Origin: Arthrobacter mobilis
GTDB taxonomy: Bacteria > Actinomycetota > Actinomycetes > Actinomycetales > Micrococcaceae
NCBI RefSeq assembly: GCF_012395835.1
Contig: NZ_JAAZSQ010000004.1
Coordinates: 76,212 to 140,211 of the forward strand
Direction of reading: 5' to 3'
DNA length: 64,000 nucleotides
In this document: one piece after another, positions 7,044 through 15,910 of the stretch
Layout: the number at the start of each line of letters is the position of its first letter
How positions within the stretch are numbered: the stretch's first letter is position 1
The notes under the pieces: generated by a model
Databases searched by the model: none
What the model saw: the letters and a program-made list of their open reading frames with translations, nothing else
Told to the model about the DNA's origin: nothing
Translations under genes and position numbers: made by a program

Positions 7044-8369
7044 CTAGTCGGGGTGGACTGCCTCGGGTTCGTCGGACGGCTTGGGCATGAGGCGCCGGCT
7101 CGCTTCAGCGAGCAGGCCGCGTGTCTCCGCCAGCCGGGCAACGTCGTGACCGGCCTGTTCCAGGACCTCCTCCAGGTCCCGCAGCGAATCGCGCAGCACA
7201 GGCAGTTCGGCGTGCTGGATCAATGCGGGCAGCGCGGAGTCGAGGACCTCCTCGAACACCGCCTTGTCCTCCTCGCGCAGGCGCGGAGCGATCCGGGCGA
7301 AGGCCCGGATGATTTCCGCGCAGGTTTTGGCCTGGCGTGATTCCGCGCTGCCCACCACCAAGGTGGCCAGCGCCCGGATGCCCTGCTCCACGGCCCCGTC
7401 CAGGTAGACCACCGGCAGCTCCTCGGGCTGCTCCGCCCGGTCCGAACGGTCCCGCTCACCGGCGATCAGCCAGCGGCCGAGCAGGTCGCTCAGGGCACGC
7501 ACGGCGACGGCGGCCGTCTGCGGGCTCTGGGCCGCGCTCGTGGCGGTTTCCCAAGCGATGTTCTCCAGCTGGTCGATGGCGTACCCCGACTCGATGGTGA
7601 CGTCCCTGAAGTCGTCCATGCCGAATGCGGCCAACACCTCTTCGTCCCGGGAGTCATCGTCCGGGTCGACCCCGACCAGCCGGGCGACCACGTCGCCGAA
7701 CACCAGGTACTTTCCCAGCTGCCCCTCGACCAGGACCTCGACCCCGTTCCCGGCAGAGGCAGCGATGTCGGCAAGCTTGTCCACATGGACGGTTACGACA
7801 TAGCCGCTGTCCAGCACGCATACCCGGCGTTCCGGAGTACCTTCGGGAGTGGTCCGCTTCATCCGTGTCCGGCCCAGGAGCACCAGCTCGCGTTCCCGGG
7901 CACGCAATGCCAGTTCGTGGATGGACCTGACTACCGACTCGGGGCGCATCTGGTCAATGCTGCTGTGGATCAGCAGCAGCAGCACCACCAGCGCGGTGAT
8001 GGCCAGCAGCAGTGTCAGCGCGGCACCATGGACCGGCGCGGGTTCCTCGCGGGCCAGTCCCAGGATGATGAAAGTGAAGGCGGACGCCCCGACAAAGAAA
8101 CCGAAATAGGCCTGGTTGGCACGGCGGCGCAGGAACTGGTCGAATACCACCGCGGTCAGCGAGCTTGCGGTCTGCTGCACGGCGAGCAGCAGCACGGAGA
8201 ACGTTATGGAGGTCACCGTCAGCAGGCTGGTGGCGACGGCGGTAATAAATTCCACTGAGCCTCCGTCTGGCACTACGGCTGCCGCCAGCCGCCGCGAGGG
8301 GGCCGCGCCCTCAGCGGCGTCCAGGACGGACACCAGCACCGCGGCCGCGCAGAAAACGGCGGTGATCAC
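7044..8369 (-). CDS. DUF2254 family membrane protein
   Basis: A 441-residue protein with a hydrophobic N-terminal third (segments near 1-20, 45-65, 85-105 and 115-140) and a soluble C-terminal part containing VCVLDSGYVVTVHVDKLADIA and DDFRDVTIESGYAIDQLENIAWETATSAAQSP. This arrangement is that of DUF2254, predicted membrane proteins of unknown function. The given GTG start has no good ribosome-binding site. The frame stays open upstream for about 60 codons with family-like sequence (EAGRFRRGVAEFLRLPLV), but no ATG, GTG or TTG occurs there, so the true start may be an unusual codon or the N-terminus may be short. Confidence 0.7.
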   Translation of the reverse strand: MITAVFCAAAVLVSVLDAAEGAAPSRRLAAAVVPDGGSVEFITAVATSLLTVTSITFSVLLLAVQQTASSLTAVVFDQFLRRRANQAYFGFFVGASAFTFIILGLAREEPAPVHGAALTLLLAITALVVLLLLIHSSIDQMRPESVVRSIHELALRARERELVLLGRTRMKRTTPEGTPERRVCVLDSGYVVTVHVDKLADIAASAGNGVEVLVEGQLGKYLVFGDVVARLVGVDPDDDSRDEEVLAAFGMDDFRDVTIESGYAIDQLENIAWETATSAAQSPQTAAVAVRALSDLLGRWLIAGERDRSDRAEQPEELPVVYLDGAVEQGIRALATLVVGSAESRQAKTCAEIIRAFARIAPRLREEDKAVFEEVLDSALPALIQHAELPVLRDSLRDLEEVLEQAGHDVARLAETRGLLAEASRRLMPKPSDEPEAVHPD

Positions 8370-8663
8370 CAGGGGGAGCCGGAGGAATTCGGCAACGCCG
8401 CGGCGGAAGCGGCCCGCCTCGTGCAGTCCGCCCGAGCTGCGCAGCGGGTCCCTGAATACCGCATCCTGCAGCGTGGGCTTTTCCCGCCGCGCTATACCTT
8501 CCCCCTCCGCTCCGTCCCTCCGGTGGGCCGGCCTGCGCCGGACCCGCCGGTCCTACCCAGACTGGGGACCCGGATGGCCGCCGTCAAGCCCGGGAGCGCC
8601 TTTTGCTTTTCGGGCGGCCCTGCGCCGGTCGGCCGGTCCGGCTGAACCGGTTCAACAACATCC

Positions 8664-9290
8664 CTAGCGCGGAGACAGGGCCACCGGCACGCTGCGCTCG
8701 CCCTCGAGGAACTTGATCCGCAGCACCGCCTCGCGGGTGGAGTCCGGTACCCTGAAGGCGACCTCGCCGGTTTTGGTCGAATCGCCCGCGACCAGTTCGT
8801 TCAGTCCGGAAACCGGTGCGATGCTGTCCCCGCCGATCTGGAGCCGGAAGGTCGAGTCCCAGAAGTTCAGGTCGTAGCGGTCGTGGTTGATGCACTTGAT
8901 CGTGAAGGCCACCGCCAGGTAGCCGTCCGCATCCGGGCGCACCTGCGCCCCGGTCACGACATATTCCACGGTGCCGGAACGGATGGGTTCCCCGGTGGGC
9001 ACGGTCGCTTCCCATCCCCCGCTGCCCGCCGGCTTATCCGGACCGGACGCGCCGTCCCGGCCGGACGTTCCCGCAGGGGTTTCGGCGGGGCCGGGCGCTG
9101 CCGGCGACGACGCCGCGGGCCCCGGTTCCGGCCCCGGCCTGCCCAGCAGCCCGGCCTGGGCCAGCCCCACCACCAGGCCGGTCACGGCGGTGATCAGGGC
9201 CGCGGCCGCGGTCAGTATGCCGGGCATGGTCGTCCACCAGCTGGCCGGCTTCCCGCCGCCCGTCGTGTCCCCTGTGTTGTCCTCGGCCAT
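8664..9290 (-). CDS. Membrane-anchored protein of unknown function with extracytoplasmic beta domain
   Basis: About 208 residues. A short cytoplasmic N-terminus is followed by a transmembrane segment (ILTAAAALITAVTGLVVGLA), a Pro/Ala/Gly-rich linker, and a C-terminal domain of roughly 120 residues with alternating hydrophobic strands, containing VEYVVTGAQVRPDADGYLAVAFTIKCINHDRYDLNFW. The layout recalls DUF4352-like or other immunoglobulin-fold anchored proteins, but no family is recognised with certainty. The ATG at 9290 is chosen because GGGGTGG lies six bases upstream; an in-frame GTG at 9299 is possible. It sits upstream of the DUF2254 gene on the same strand, with a 294-base gap. Confidence 0.6.
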   Translation of the reverse strand: MAEDNTGDTTGGGKPASWWTTMPGILTAAAALITAVTGLVVGLAQAGLLGRPGPEPGPAASSPAAPGPAETPAGTSGRDGASGPDKPAGSGGWEATVPTGEPIRSGTVEYVVTGAQVRPDADGYLAVAFTIKCINHDRYDLNFWDSTFRLQIGGDSIAPVSGLNELVAGDSTKTGEVAFRVPDSTREAVLRIKFLEGERSVPVALSPR

Positions 9291-9397
9291 GCCGGCCACC
9301 CCGGATCGGTCCGTGCTGACGCCTGACGCTTCGAATTCTACGCCGCCTGCCCCGGCAGCTGCCGGAAAACCGCGGCCGGGCCCTCCCGGGTCCGGCC

Positions 9398-9949
9398 TCA
9401 GCGCGCTTCGGGCAGCAGCCCCGCCAGCAGCGTATCCACCCCGAACAGGAACGCCTCGGCGTCGTCCTGCCCGCCGGGCGGCAGCAGCCCGGCGCCGGCC
9501 AGTTCGGCATGCGTCTGCTCCTCGGCCACCGCGCCGAGGATGTAGTGGATCAGCGTCCGGGCGCCCCAGCGCGCCTGCTGGACGGTGAGCGGCCCGGCGG
9601 CCAGCAGCGCCTCGAGTTCGCGCAGCGGCAGCAGCAGCTCGGGCCGGAGCACCTGCGCCAGGGAGACGACGTCGGCCGCCCCGCGCACGGCCAGCAGCGC
9701 GGCGCGGATGTCCTGGGCCGCCTGCCGGACGCCGGCGCGCGCGTCCGCCGCCGAATCCACCGACACCGGGGCCAGGATGCGCTCGGCCAGCACGGTGAGC
9801 AGGTCCTGCTTGTTCTTCACATGCCAGTACAGGGCGCCGGGCTGGACCTCCAGCTCCTTGGCCAGCCGGCGCATCGACAGGTCGGCAAAACCGTAGCTGT
9901 TCAGGATCGACAGCGCGGCCTCGACGATCTGCTCGCGCGACAGGGCCAT
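9398..9949 (-). CDS. bioQ: TetR-family regulator, BioQ-type repressor of biotin synthesis
   Basis: A 183-residue regulator whose N-terminal helix-turn-helix reads GFADLSMRRLAKELEVQPGALYWHVKNKQDLL, the TetR DNA-binding pattern, with an Ala/Leu-rich ligand or dimer domain after it. It is divergent from bioB, and the intervening region carries an inverted repeat of the BioQ type (10019-10033). BioQ regulators repress biotin genes in other actinobacteria; here the assignment rests on gene position plus operator. The start at 9949 is preferred because a GGGGGAGTGG motif precedes it; the frame can be extended to 10033 but the extra residues do not look like a TetR N-terminus. Confidence 0.82.
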   Translation of the reverse strand: MALSREQIVEAALSILNSYGFADLSMRRLAKELEVQPGALYWHVKNKQDLLTVLAERILAPVSVDSAADARAGVRQAAQDIRAALLAVRGAADVVSLAQVLRPELLLPLRELEALLAAGPLTVQQARWGARTLIHYILGAVAEEQTHAELAGAGLLPPGGQDDAEAFLFGVDTLLAGLLPEAR

Positions 9950-9990
9950 CGCCACTCCCCCTTCAGGTCCGGACTCCATCATGCAACACG

Positions 9991-10033
9991 TTGACAACCC
10001 TGCCCGCGCCGCACACCATTGAACGGTGTTCAA
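9991..10033 (+). promoter_or_regulatory. bioB promoter with overlapping BioQ operator
   Basis: TTGACA (9991-9996) is a consensus -35 box. The -10 box 17-18 bases on (around 10014-10020) is weak. The inverted repeat TTGAACGGTGTTCAA at 10019-10033 has 6-bp arms around GGT and matches the TGAAC-N3-GTTCA form described for BioQ sites. Transcription would begin at or next to the bioB GTG (10026), so a bound repressor would cover the start site. Confidence 0.75.
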
Positions 10034-11108
10034 TTCCTTTCACGACCTGGCCGACCAGCAGCTCGCCGGCGGCACCCTGACCCGCGGGCAGGCCCGCACC
10101 ATCCTCGACTCCGGCGACGACGAACTGCTGGACCTGGTCGCCGCCGCGGCCAGGCTGCGCCGTGCCCACTTCGCCGACACCGTCAAGGTCAACTACCTCG
10201 TCAACCTCAAGTCCGGCCTCTGTCCCGAGGACTGCACCTACTGCTCGCAGCGGCTCGGCTCGGCCGCCGAAATCCTCAAGTACACCTGGCTCAAGCCCGA
10301 GGAGGCCGCCGAGCAGGCCGCCAGCGGCATCCGCGCCGGCGCGTCCCGGGTCTGCCTGGTGGCCAGCGGCAAAGGCCCCACCGACCGGGACGTGGACCGG
10401 GTGGCCACCATGGTGGCCGGGCTCAAGCAGGAGCACCCCCAGGTGGAGGTCTGCGCGTGCCTGGGCCTCCTCAAGGACGGGCAGGCGGACCGGCTCAAGG
10501 CCGCCGGGGTGGATGCCTACAACCACAACCTCAACACCAGCGAATCCAACTATGCCGACATCTGCACCACCCACGACTACGCGGACCGGGTGCGCACCGT
10601 GGGCAAGGCCAAGGACGCCGGCCTGTCCCCCTGCTCCGGCCTGATCGTGGGCATGGGCGAGACCGGCGAGGAGCTGATCGACGCGGTCTTCGCCCTGCGC
10701 GAGCTGGATGCGGACTCGATCCCGGTCAACTTCCTGATGCCCTTCGAGGGCACCCCGCTGGAGGGCACCTGGCTGCTTACGCCCGCGCACTGCCTGCGGA
10801 TCCTGGCCCTGGTCCGCTTCGCCTGCCCGGACACCGAGCTGCGCATGGCCGGCGGCCGCGAGATGCACCTGCGCTCGCTGCAGCCGCTGGCCCTGCACGT
10901 GGCCAATTCGCTTTTCCTGGGCGACTACCTGACCAGCGAGGGCCAGGCCGCCCAGGCGGACCTGGACATGATCGCCGACGCCGGCTTCGTGGTGCTGGCC
11001 CCGGCCGGACCGGTCCCGGCCGCGTCCGGAAACGACGGCGGCGCCGCCGGCGCCGGGATTGCCATCCGGCGCCGCGGCGCCGGCACGGAGCTTGCCCCCA
11101 ATGCCTGA
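10026..11108 (+). CDS. bioB: Biotin synthase BioB
   Basis: A 360-residue radical-SAM enzyme that inserts sulfur into dethiobiotin. The radical-SAM cluster motif CxxxCxxC is at Cys66, Cys70 and Cys73 (CPEDCTYC). Further family motifs are [31 protein letters not shown] and [15 protein letters not shown]; the C-terminal half carries [16 protein letters not shown]. The final 35 residues are a Gly/Ala-rich extension beyond the usual end of BioB. The GTG start lies inside the BioQ operator and coincides with the predicted transcription start, suggesting a leaderless mRNA. It overlaps bioA by eight bases. Confidence 0.95.
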   Translation: MFNSFHDLADQQLAGGTLTRGQARTILDSGDDELLDLVAAAARLRRAHFADTVKVNYLVNLKSGLCPEDCTYCSQRLGSAAEILKYTWLKPEEAAEQAASGIRAGASRVCLVASGKGPTDRDVDRVATMVAGLKQEHPQVEVCACLGLLKDGQADRLKAAGVDAYNHNLNTSESNYADICTTHDYADRVRTVGKAKDAGLSPCSGLIVGMGETGEELIDAVFALRELDADSIPVNFLMPFEGTPLEGTWLLTPAHCLRILALVRFACPDTELRMAGGREMHLRSLQPLALHVANSLFLGDYLTSEGQAAQADLDMIADAGFVVLAPAGPVPAASGNDGGAAGAGIAIRRRGAGTELAPNA

Positions 11109-12471
11109 GGCGGTACCGGCCGGCACCGGGCTGGTTGATGCTTCGCTCGCCGCCCGCGACCGCGGCCTGCTCTGGCACCCCTATGCCCCGCTGGACGGGC
11201 CCGCCCCGTATGCGGTCACCGGGGCGGAGGGCGTCCGGCTGCAGCTGGAGTCCGCCGCCGGGGAGCGGTTCGAGGCGGTGGACGCGATGAGTTCCTGGTG
11301 GGCCGCGATCCACGGCTACCGGCACCCGGTGCTGGATGCGGCGGTGCGGGACCAGACCGGGAAGTTCAGCCACGTGATGTTCGGCGGACTCACCCACGAG
11401 CCCGCCGTCCGGCTGGCCGAACAACTGGTGGAGCTGGCCCCGGCGCCGCTGCGGCACGTGTTCCTCGCCGACTCCGGCTCGGTCTCGGTGGAGGTGGCGC
11501 TGAAGCTGGCCATCCAGTACCAGGCGGCTGCCGGGCGCCGGGGGCGGCACCGGTTCCTGGCCCTGCGCGGCGGCTACCACGGGGACACCTTCGGCGCGAT
11601 GAGCGTGTGCGACCCGGTGGACGGCATGCACTCGGCCTTCCCCTCCCTGCCGGCACAGCACTTCCTGCCGAAGCCCCCGGCGGCGCGGTGGTCCGCCGGA
11701 CAAACCTCCGGCGGCGAGCTGCGGGCCGATCCGGCGGCCGTCGCCGCCTGGACCGCCGGGCTGGAGTCCGCGGTGGAGCAGCACGGCCGGGAGCTGGCCG
11801 GGATCATCGTGGAACCGGTGCTGCAGGGTGCCGGCGGGATGCACGTCTACGCACCCGAATGCCTGCAGGCGCTCCGCCGGACCGCCGACGAGCACGGGCT
11901 GCTGCTGATCTTCGACGAAATCGCCACCGGCTTCGGCCGCACCGGCAGGTTCTTCGGCAGCGAGTGGGCCGGCGTCGTGCCGGATGTGATGTGCGTGGGC
12001 AAGGCCCTGACCGGCGGGTACCTGACGCTGGCCGCGGTGCTGTGCTCGGCCGACGCCGGGGCGGTGATTACTGCCTCGGCCTCCGCGGCGGGCCGTGCCC
12101 TGCTGCATGGGCCCACCTTCATGGCCAACCCGCTGGCCTGCGCCGTGGCCTCCGCCTCGCTGGACGTGCTGGCCGGCGCCGGCTGGCAGCAGCAGGTCCG
12201 GCGCATCGAAGCCGGCCTCCGGGAGTCCCTGGCCCCGGCCGCGGGCCTGGCCTCGGTCCGGGACGTGCGCGTCCTCGGGGCGGTCGGCGTCGTCGAACTG
12301 GCCGGACCGGTGGACGTCCAGGCGGTCACGCGCGCCGCGCTGGAACACGGGGTGTGGGTGCGGCCGTTCCGCAACCTCGTCTACACCATGCCGCCGTACA
12401 TCTGCTCCGGCGCGGACGTGGCCGCCGTCGGGGCAGGGATCACCGCCGCCGTCCGGCAGGTGCACGGCTGA
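11101..12471 (+). CDS. bioA: Adenosylmethionine-8-amino-7-oxononanoate aminotransferase BioA
   Basis: A 456-residue class-III PLP aminotransferase converting 8-amino-7-oxononanoate to 7,8-diaminononanoate. Seen in order: [24 protein letters not shown], the PLP-phosphate region [56 protein letters not shown] and the Schiff-base lysine in [14 protein letters not shown]. These are the BioA landmarks. The ATG at 11101 overlaps the end of bioB and has a GGAG-type site upstream. The stop overlaps the bioF start as TGATG. Confidence 0.95.
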   Translation: MPEAVPAGTGLVDASLAARDRGLLWHPYAPLDGPAPYAVTGAEGVRLQLESAAGERFEAVDAMSSWWAAIHGYRHPVLDAAVRDQTGKFSHVMFGGLTHEPAVRLAEQLVELAPAPLRHVFLADSGSVSVEVALKLAIQYQAAAGRRGRHRFLALRGGYHGDTFGAMSVCDPVDGMHSAFPSLPAQHFLPKPPAARWSAGQTSGGELRADPAAVAAWTAGLESAVEQHGRELAGIIVEPVLQGAGGMHVYAPECLQALRRTADEHGLLLIFDEIATGFGRTGRFFGSEWAGVVPDVMCVGKALTGGYLTLAAVLCSADAGAVITASASAAGRALLHGPTFMANPLACAVASASLDVLAGAGWQQQVRRIEAGLRESLAPAAGLASVRDVRVLGAVGVVELAGPVDVQAVTRAALEHGVWVRPFRNLVYTMPPYICSGADVAAVGAGITAAVRQVHG

Positions 12472-13619
12472 TGGGCAGCATGCAGGACTGGCTCGCCGCC
12501 CAGGCCCGGGTGCGCCGCCGGCGTGGCGTCCTCCGGCAGGCCATCCCGCGCACCGCGGGACGTGCGGTGCTGGACCTGGCGTCCAACGACTATCTGGGCC
12601 TGGCCGCCGATCCGCGGCTGCAGGCTGCCGGCATTGCCGCCGTCGAACGCTACGGCACCGGAGCGCGGGCCTCCCGCGTGGTCACCGGCACCCAGCCGGT
12701 GCACGAAGAGCTCGAGGCCGCACTTTGTGCACTCACGGGCCAGCCCGCGGCGCTGGCGTTCTCCAGCGGCTACACCGCGAACCTGGGCATCCTCACCGCC
12801 CTGGGCGGCCCCGGCACGCTGATCCTCGCCGATGAGCACATCCACGCTTCGCTGATCGACGCCGCGCGGCTGTCCCGTTCCCCCGTCGGAATGTTTCCCC
12901 ATGCGGACCTGGATACGCTGGCGAAGCTGCTGGCCGCGCGCACCCAGCCGCGCGCCGTCGTCGTGATCGAATCCATCTATTCGGTGCTCGGTGACGCCGC
13001 CGACCTGGCCGCCACCGCCGCACTCTGCGCCGGGCACGATGCGCTGCTGGTGGTGGACGAGGCCCACGGGATCGGCGTCGCCGGAGCGGGACGCGGCGCC
13101 GTGCACGCCGCCGGGCTGGCCGGGGCCGGGCATGTGGCAGTCACCGCCACGCTCTCCAAGGCCCTCGGCGCCCAGGGCGGGGCCGTGCTCGGCTCCGCCG
13201 CGCTGCGCGAGCACCTGGTCAATACCGCACGGACCTTCATCTTCGACACCGGCCTGGCCCCGTGCTCCGCGGCAGCAGCTGCCGAGGCCTGCCGGATCAT
13301 CGCCGCCGAACCGGACCGGGTGGCAGCCGTCGGACGCAATGCGGCGCTGCTCGCCGCCGGGTGCGGGATCGAGCAGGCGGCCGGCGCCGTGCAGCCGGTG
13401 CCCGTGGGCCCGGCGCAGCGCGCCGCAGAACTGGCCGCCCGGCTGGAAGAGGCGGGGGTCCTGGCCGGCTGCTTCCGCCCGCCGAGTGTGCCCGACGGGA
13501 TCTCGCGCCTGCGGCTGACCGCCCGTGCGGACCTGGCCCCGGAACAGCTCCGCTGGGCCACGGGCCTGCTCAGGTCCCTGCTGTCACCCACGGAGGCCGC
13601 CGCATGGGCTACCACGTAG
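12471..13619 (+). CDS. bioF: 8-amino-7-oxononanoate synthase BioF
   Basis: A 382-residue PLP enzyme of the alpha-oxoamine synthase family that condenses a pimeloyl thioester with alanine. Motifs: ASNDYLGLAADPRL, YGTGARASRVVTGT, SSGYTANLGIL, DEHIHASLIDAARLS, ESIYSVLGD, VDEAHGIGV and the lysine region TLSKALGAQGGAVLG. The ATG overlaps the bioA stop by one base. Its last 16 bases overlap the start of the following P450 gene, which places that gene firmly in the operon. Confidence 0.95.
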   Translation: MGSMQDWLAAQARVRRRRGVLRQAIPRTAGRAVLDLASNDYLGLAADPRLQAAGIAAVERYGTGARASRVVTGTQPVHEELEAALCALTGQPAALAFSSGYTANLGILTALGGPGTLILADEHIHASLIDAARLSRSPVGMFPHADLDTLAKLLAARTQPRAVVVIESIYSVLGDAADLAATAALCAGHDALLVVDEAHGIGVAGAGRGAVHAAGLAGAGHVAVTATLSKALGAQGGAVLGSAALREHLVNTARTFIFDTGLAPCSAAAAAEACRIIAAEPDRVAAVGRNAALLAAGCGIEQAAGAVQPVPVGPAQRAAELAARLEEAGVLAGCFRPPSVPDGISRLRLTARADLAPEQLRWATGLLRSLLSPTEAAAWATT

Positions 13620-14668
13620 TCCAGGATCCGGAGCAGGTCCGCGAGGTCCTGCGCCGGGTCGATGATTTCCTGCCCACCAATGCGCTGACCTCGGTGGTGC
13701 CGCTGAGCCCGGCAGCGCTGCGGATCCTCAGCCGGGCCCGCTTCGCCCTGCCGCCGGTGCTGGCCTCGGCCACCGGTCAGCTGCACCGGCAGGTGCGCTC
13801 CGTGGTGGCCGGCTTCTTCACCCCCGCCAGGGTTGCCGCCACCGGTCCGCGGGTGCGCGAGCTGGCCCGCCAGCACGCCGGGGCCGCAGCGGCGGAGCTG
13901 GCGCACGGGCCGGTGGACCTGGCCAGCGCCGTCGCGGCGCACATCCCGCCGGTGATCATGCAGGAGCTGACCGGCTTCCCGCTGCCGGAGGCCCAGGTGC
14001 TCAAACGCTGGAGCCGGGACTCGCTGGAGCTGTTCTGGGGCTGGCCGGACGAGGACCGCCAGCTTGAACTGGCCGGAACCGCCGCCGAGTTCTACAGCTG
14101 GCTGCGCGCGGAAGTCATCGCCAGCCGCGGCGGCGACAACCTCTTCGGCGCCCTGTATGCGGCCGGCCTGGGCACCGCCGAGGTCTGCTCGCTCGGTTAC
14201 TTCCTGCTGATCGCCGGACAGGAAACCACGGCGCTGCTGATTAGCACCGCGCTCTACCGTGCGCTGGAGGATGCCCGCCGCTGGCGTGCCCTGGCCGAGG
14301 GCGGTTCCGGGGCCGCACTGGTCCGCACGGTGCTGGCCGAGGAGCCCTCGGTGCACACCTGGCGCCGGGCCTGTCCCCGGGACACGGAGCTGGGCGGCAC
14401 CACGCTGCCGGCCGGCGCCGAGATCCTGCTGGAACTGGCCGGGCACCACGGCCAGGATGCCGGACCCACCGCCTATTCGCTGTCCTTCGGCTACGGCCTG
14501 CACCGCTGCCTGGGCGCGAAGCTGGCCGAACTCGAAACCGTCCTGGCCCTGGAGGAGACCGCCCGTACCCTGCCGGACGTACGGCTGTGCGGGCCGGAGC
14601 CGGGCTGGCTGCGGCTGCTCTCCTTCCAGGCCCCGCTGGCCGTCACCGTCGAACGGGAAAACCCATGA
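13604..14668 (+). CDS. Compact cytochrome P450 in the biotin operon (BioI-like role), ExxR motif missing
   Basis: A 354-residue P450. Recognisable parts: helix C LHRQVRSVVAGFFTP (60-74), I-helix LLIAGQETTALL (201-212, GQETT at 205-209), and heme loop FGYGLHRCLG (295-304) with thiolate Cys302. It is about 40 residues shorter than BioI of Bacillus, the P450 that cleaves acyl-ACP to pimeloyl-ACP: the N-terminus starts late, and the stretch between the K helix and heme loop is about 11 residues short. Where the K-helix ExxR should be, before the PSV motif, the sequence is RTVL (241-244), so the normally invariant Glu and Arg are absent. The overlap with bioF and the ATGA link to bioD argue for a role in making the pimeloyl precursor; no bioC, bioH or bioW lies in the operon. 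Activity is unproven. Confidence 0.85.
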   Translation: MGYHVVQDPEQVREVLRRVDDFLPTNALTSVVPLSPAALRILSRARFALPPVLASATGQLHRQVRSVVAGFFTPARVAATGPRVRELARQHAGAAAAELAHGPVDLASAVAAHIPPVIMQELTGFPLPEAQVLKRWSRDSLELFWGWPDEDRQLELAGTAAEFYSWLRAEVIASRGGDNLFGALYAAGLGTAEVCSLGYFLLIAGQETTALLISTALYRALEDARRWRALAEGGSGAALVRTVLAEEPSVHTWRRACPRDTELGGTTLPAGAEILLELAGHHGQDAGPTAYSLSFGYGLHRCLGAKLAELETVLALEETARTLPDVRLCGPEPGWLRLLSFQAPLAVTVERENP

Positions 14669-15423
14669 CCCTTGACCTTGCATCCCTGCCGCCGCTGCTG
14701 TTCGTGACCGGAACGGACACCGGCGTCGGCAAGACCGTCACGACGGCGGCCCTGGCCGCCGCCCTGTCCCGGGCCACCCGGCCCCGGGCCGGCTCCCGGG
14801 GCCGGGTGGCCGTCTACAAGCCCACCCAGACCGGGGTCCTTGGCCACGAACCCGGCGACGTGGACGAAGTGCAGCGGCTGGCCGGCACCGGCGCCGTCTT
14901 CGAGGGCATCCGGCTCCAGGCCCCGATGGCTCCGCCGCCCGCCGCGGTGCTGGAGGGCGCGCAGCTGCCGCCCCTGGCCGGGCACATCGGGCGGATCAGC
15001 ACGCTCGCGCGCAGCTACGGCCACGTGCTCATCGAAGGCGCCGGCGGGCTGCTGGTGGAACTGGACGCCGCCGGGCATACCCTGGCCGACCTCGCCGCCG
15101 CCTTCCCCGGCCGCGCCGGCACGGTGGTGGTCTGCCGCAGCGGACTCGGCACCCTCAACCACACCCAGCTGACCCTGGAGGCTCTGGCCCGCCGGGGGCT
15201 GCCGGTGGCCGGGCTGGTCATCGGCTCCTGGCCGAAGGACCCGGACGAGGTGGAACTGTCCAACCTGGAGTACCTGCGCGCGCTGCCCGTCCCGTTCCTC
15301 GGGAAAATCCCCGCCGGCGCCCCGGCCCTGGCACCGGAGGAGTTCGCGGCCGGTGCCCGGGGATGGCTCGGAAATTTTTTCGGCAGCGATGTCGATCCGG
15401 CGCTCTCCCGCTCGACGCGTTAG
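14665..15423 (+). CDS. bioD: Dethiobiotin synthetase BioD
   Basis: A 252-residue ATP-dependent carboxylase-like enzyme closing the ureido ring of biotin. The P-loop is FVTGTDTGVGKTV, the substrate lysine lies in YKPTQTG, and EGAGGLLVELD and RSGLGTLNHTQLTLEALARRG follow, as expected for BioD. The start overlaps the P450 stop as ATGA. It is the last gene of the biotin operon; 42 bases separate it from the YCII gene. Confidence 0.95.
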   Translation: MTLDLASLPPLLFVTGTDTGVGKTVTTAALAAALSRATRPRAGSRGRVAVYKPTQTGVLGHEPGDVDEVQRLAGTGAVFEGIRLQAPMAPPPAAVLEGAQLPPLAGHIGRISTLARSYGHVLIEGAGGLLVELDAAGHTLADLAAAFPGRAGTVVVCRSGLGTLNHTQLTLEALARRGLPVAGLVIGSWPKDPDEVELSNLEYLRALPVPFLGKIPAGAPALAPEEFAAGARGWLGNFFGSDVDPALSRSTR

Positions 15424-15465
15424 TGTAAGGACGCACCCGGCGGCCTGGCAACGAAGGAGAACACC

Positions 15466-15888
15466 GTGAAGTACATGCTGATCATGCGCACCACCGACGC
15501 CGCGCTCGAGGCCATGAAGGAGGCCGACTTCGAGCAGATCATCAACGCCATGGGCGAGTACAACGAGGCACTGGCCAAGGCGGGGGTGCTGCTCGCCGGC
15601 GAGGGGCTCGCCGGCGCGGACGAGGGCTTCGTCGTGGACTTCGACTCGGAGAAGCCGATCGTCACCGACGGCCCCTACGGTGAGACCCACGAACTGTTCA
15701 ACGGCTTCTGGATCATCCAGACCGCCAGCAAGGAAGAGGCCATCGAGTGGGCGAGCCGCTGCCCGCTGGGCCCCGGCAACAAGCTCGAGGTGCGCCGCGT
15801 CACCGACATGAGCGATTTCGAGGATTTCGCCGACAACGAGCACATCCAGAAGGAAGCGGCCTGGCGGGCCGAGCACGACCAGGTCTGA
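15466..15888 (+). CDS. YCII/DGPF-domain protein, partner of the ECF42 sigma factor
   Basis: A 140-residue protein opening MKYMLIMRTTD, with the DGPY motif in IVTDGPYGETHELFNGFWII, the hallmark of the YCII-related (DGPF) family. Genes of this family are typically paired with ECF42-group sigma factors, as here, where a sigma gene follows after 22 bases. DGPF proteins are small dimeric ferredoxin-like folds of unclear biochemical role. The GTG start has GAAGGAG upstream. It could also be co-transcribed from the biotin operon. Confidence 0.85.
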   Translation: MKYMLIMRTTDAALEAMKEADFEQIINAMGEYNEALAKAGVLLAGEGLAGADEGFVVDFDSEKPIVTDGPYGETHELFNGFWIIQTASKEEAIEWASRCPLGPGNKLEVRRVTDMSDFEDFADNEHIQKEAAWRAEHDQV

Positions 15889-15910
15889 GCGTCCGCGGCC
15901 TGCGCATCCG

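Noticed and set aside
10777-14683. Long minus-strand open frames across the biotin operon
   Set aside because: They lie wholly antisense to bioA, bioF and the P450 gene and show no domain motif or ribosome-binding site.
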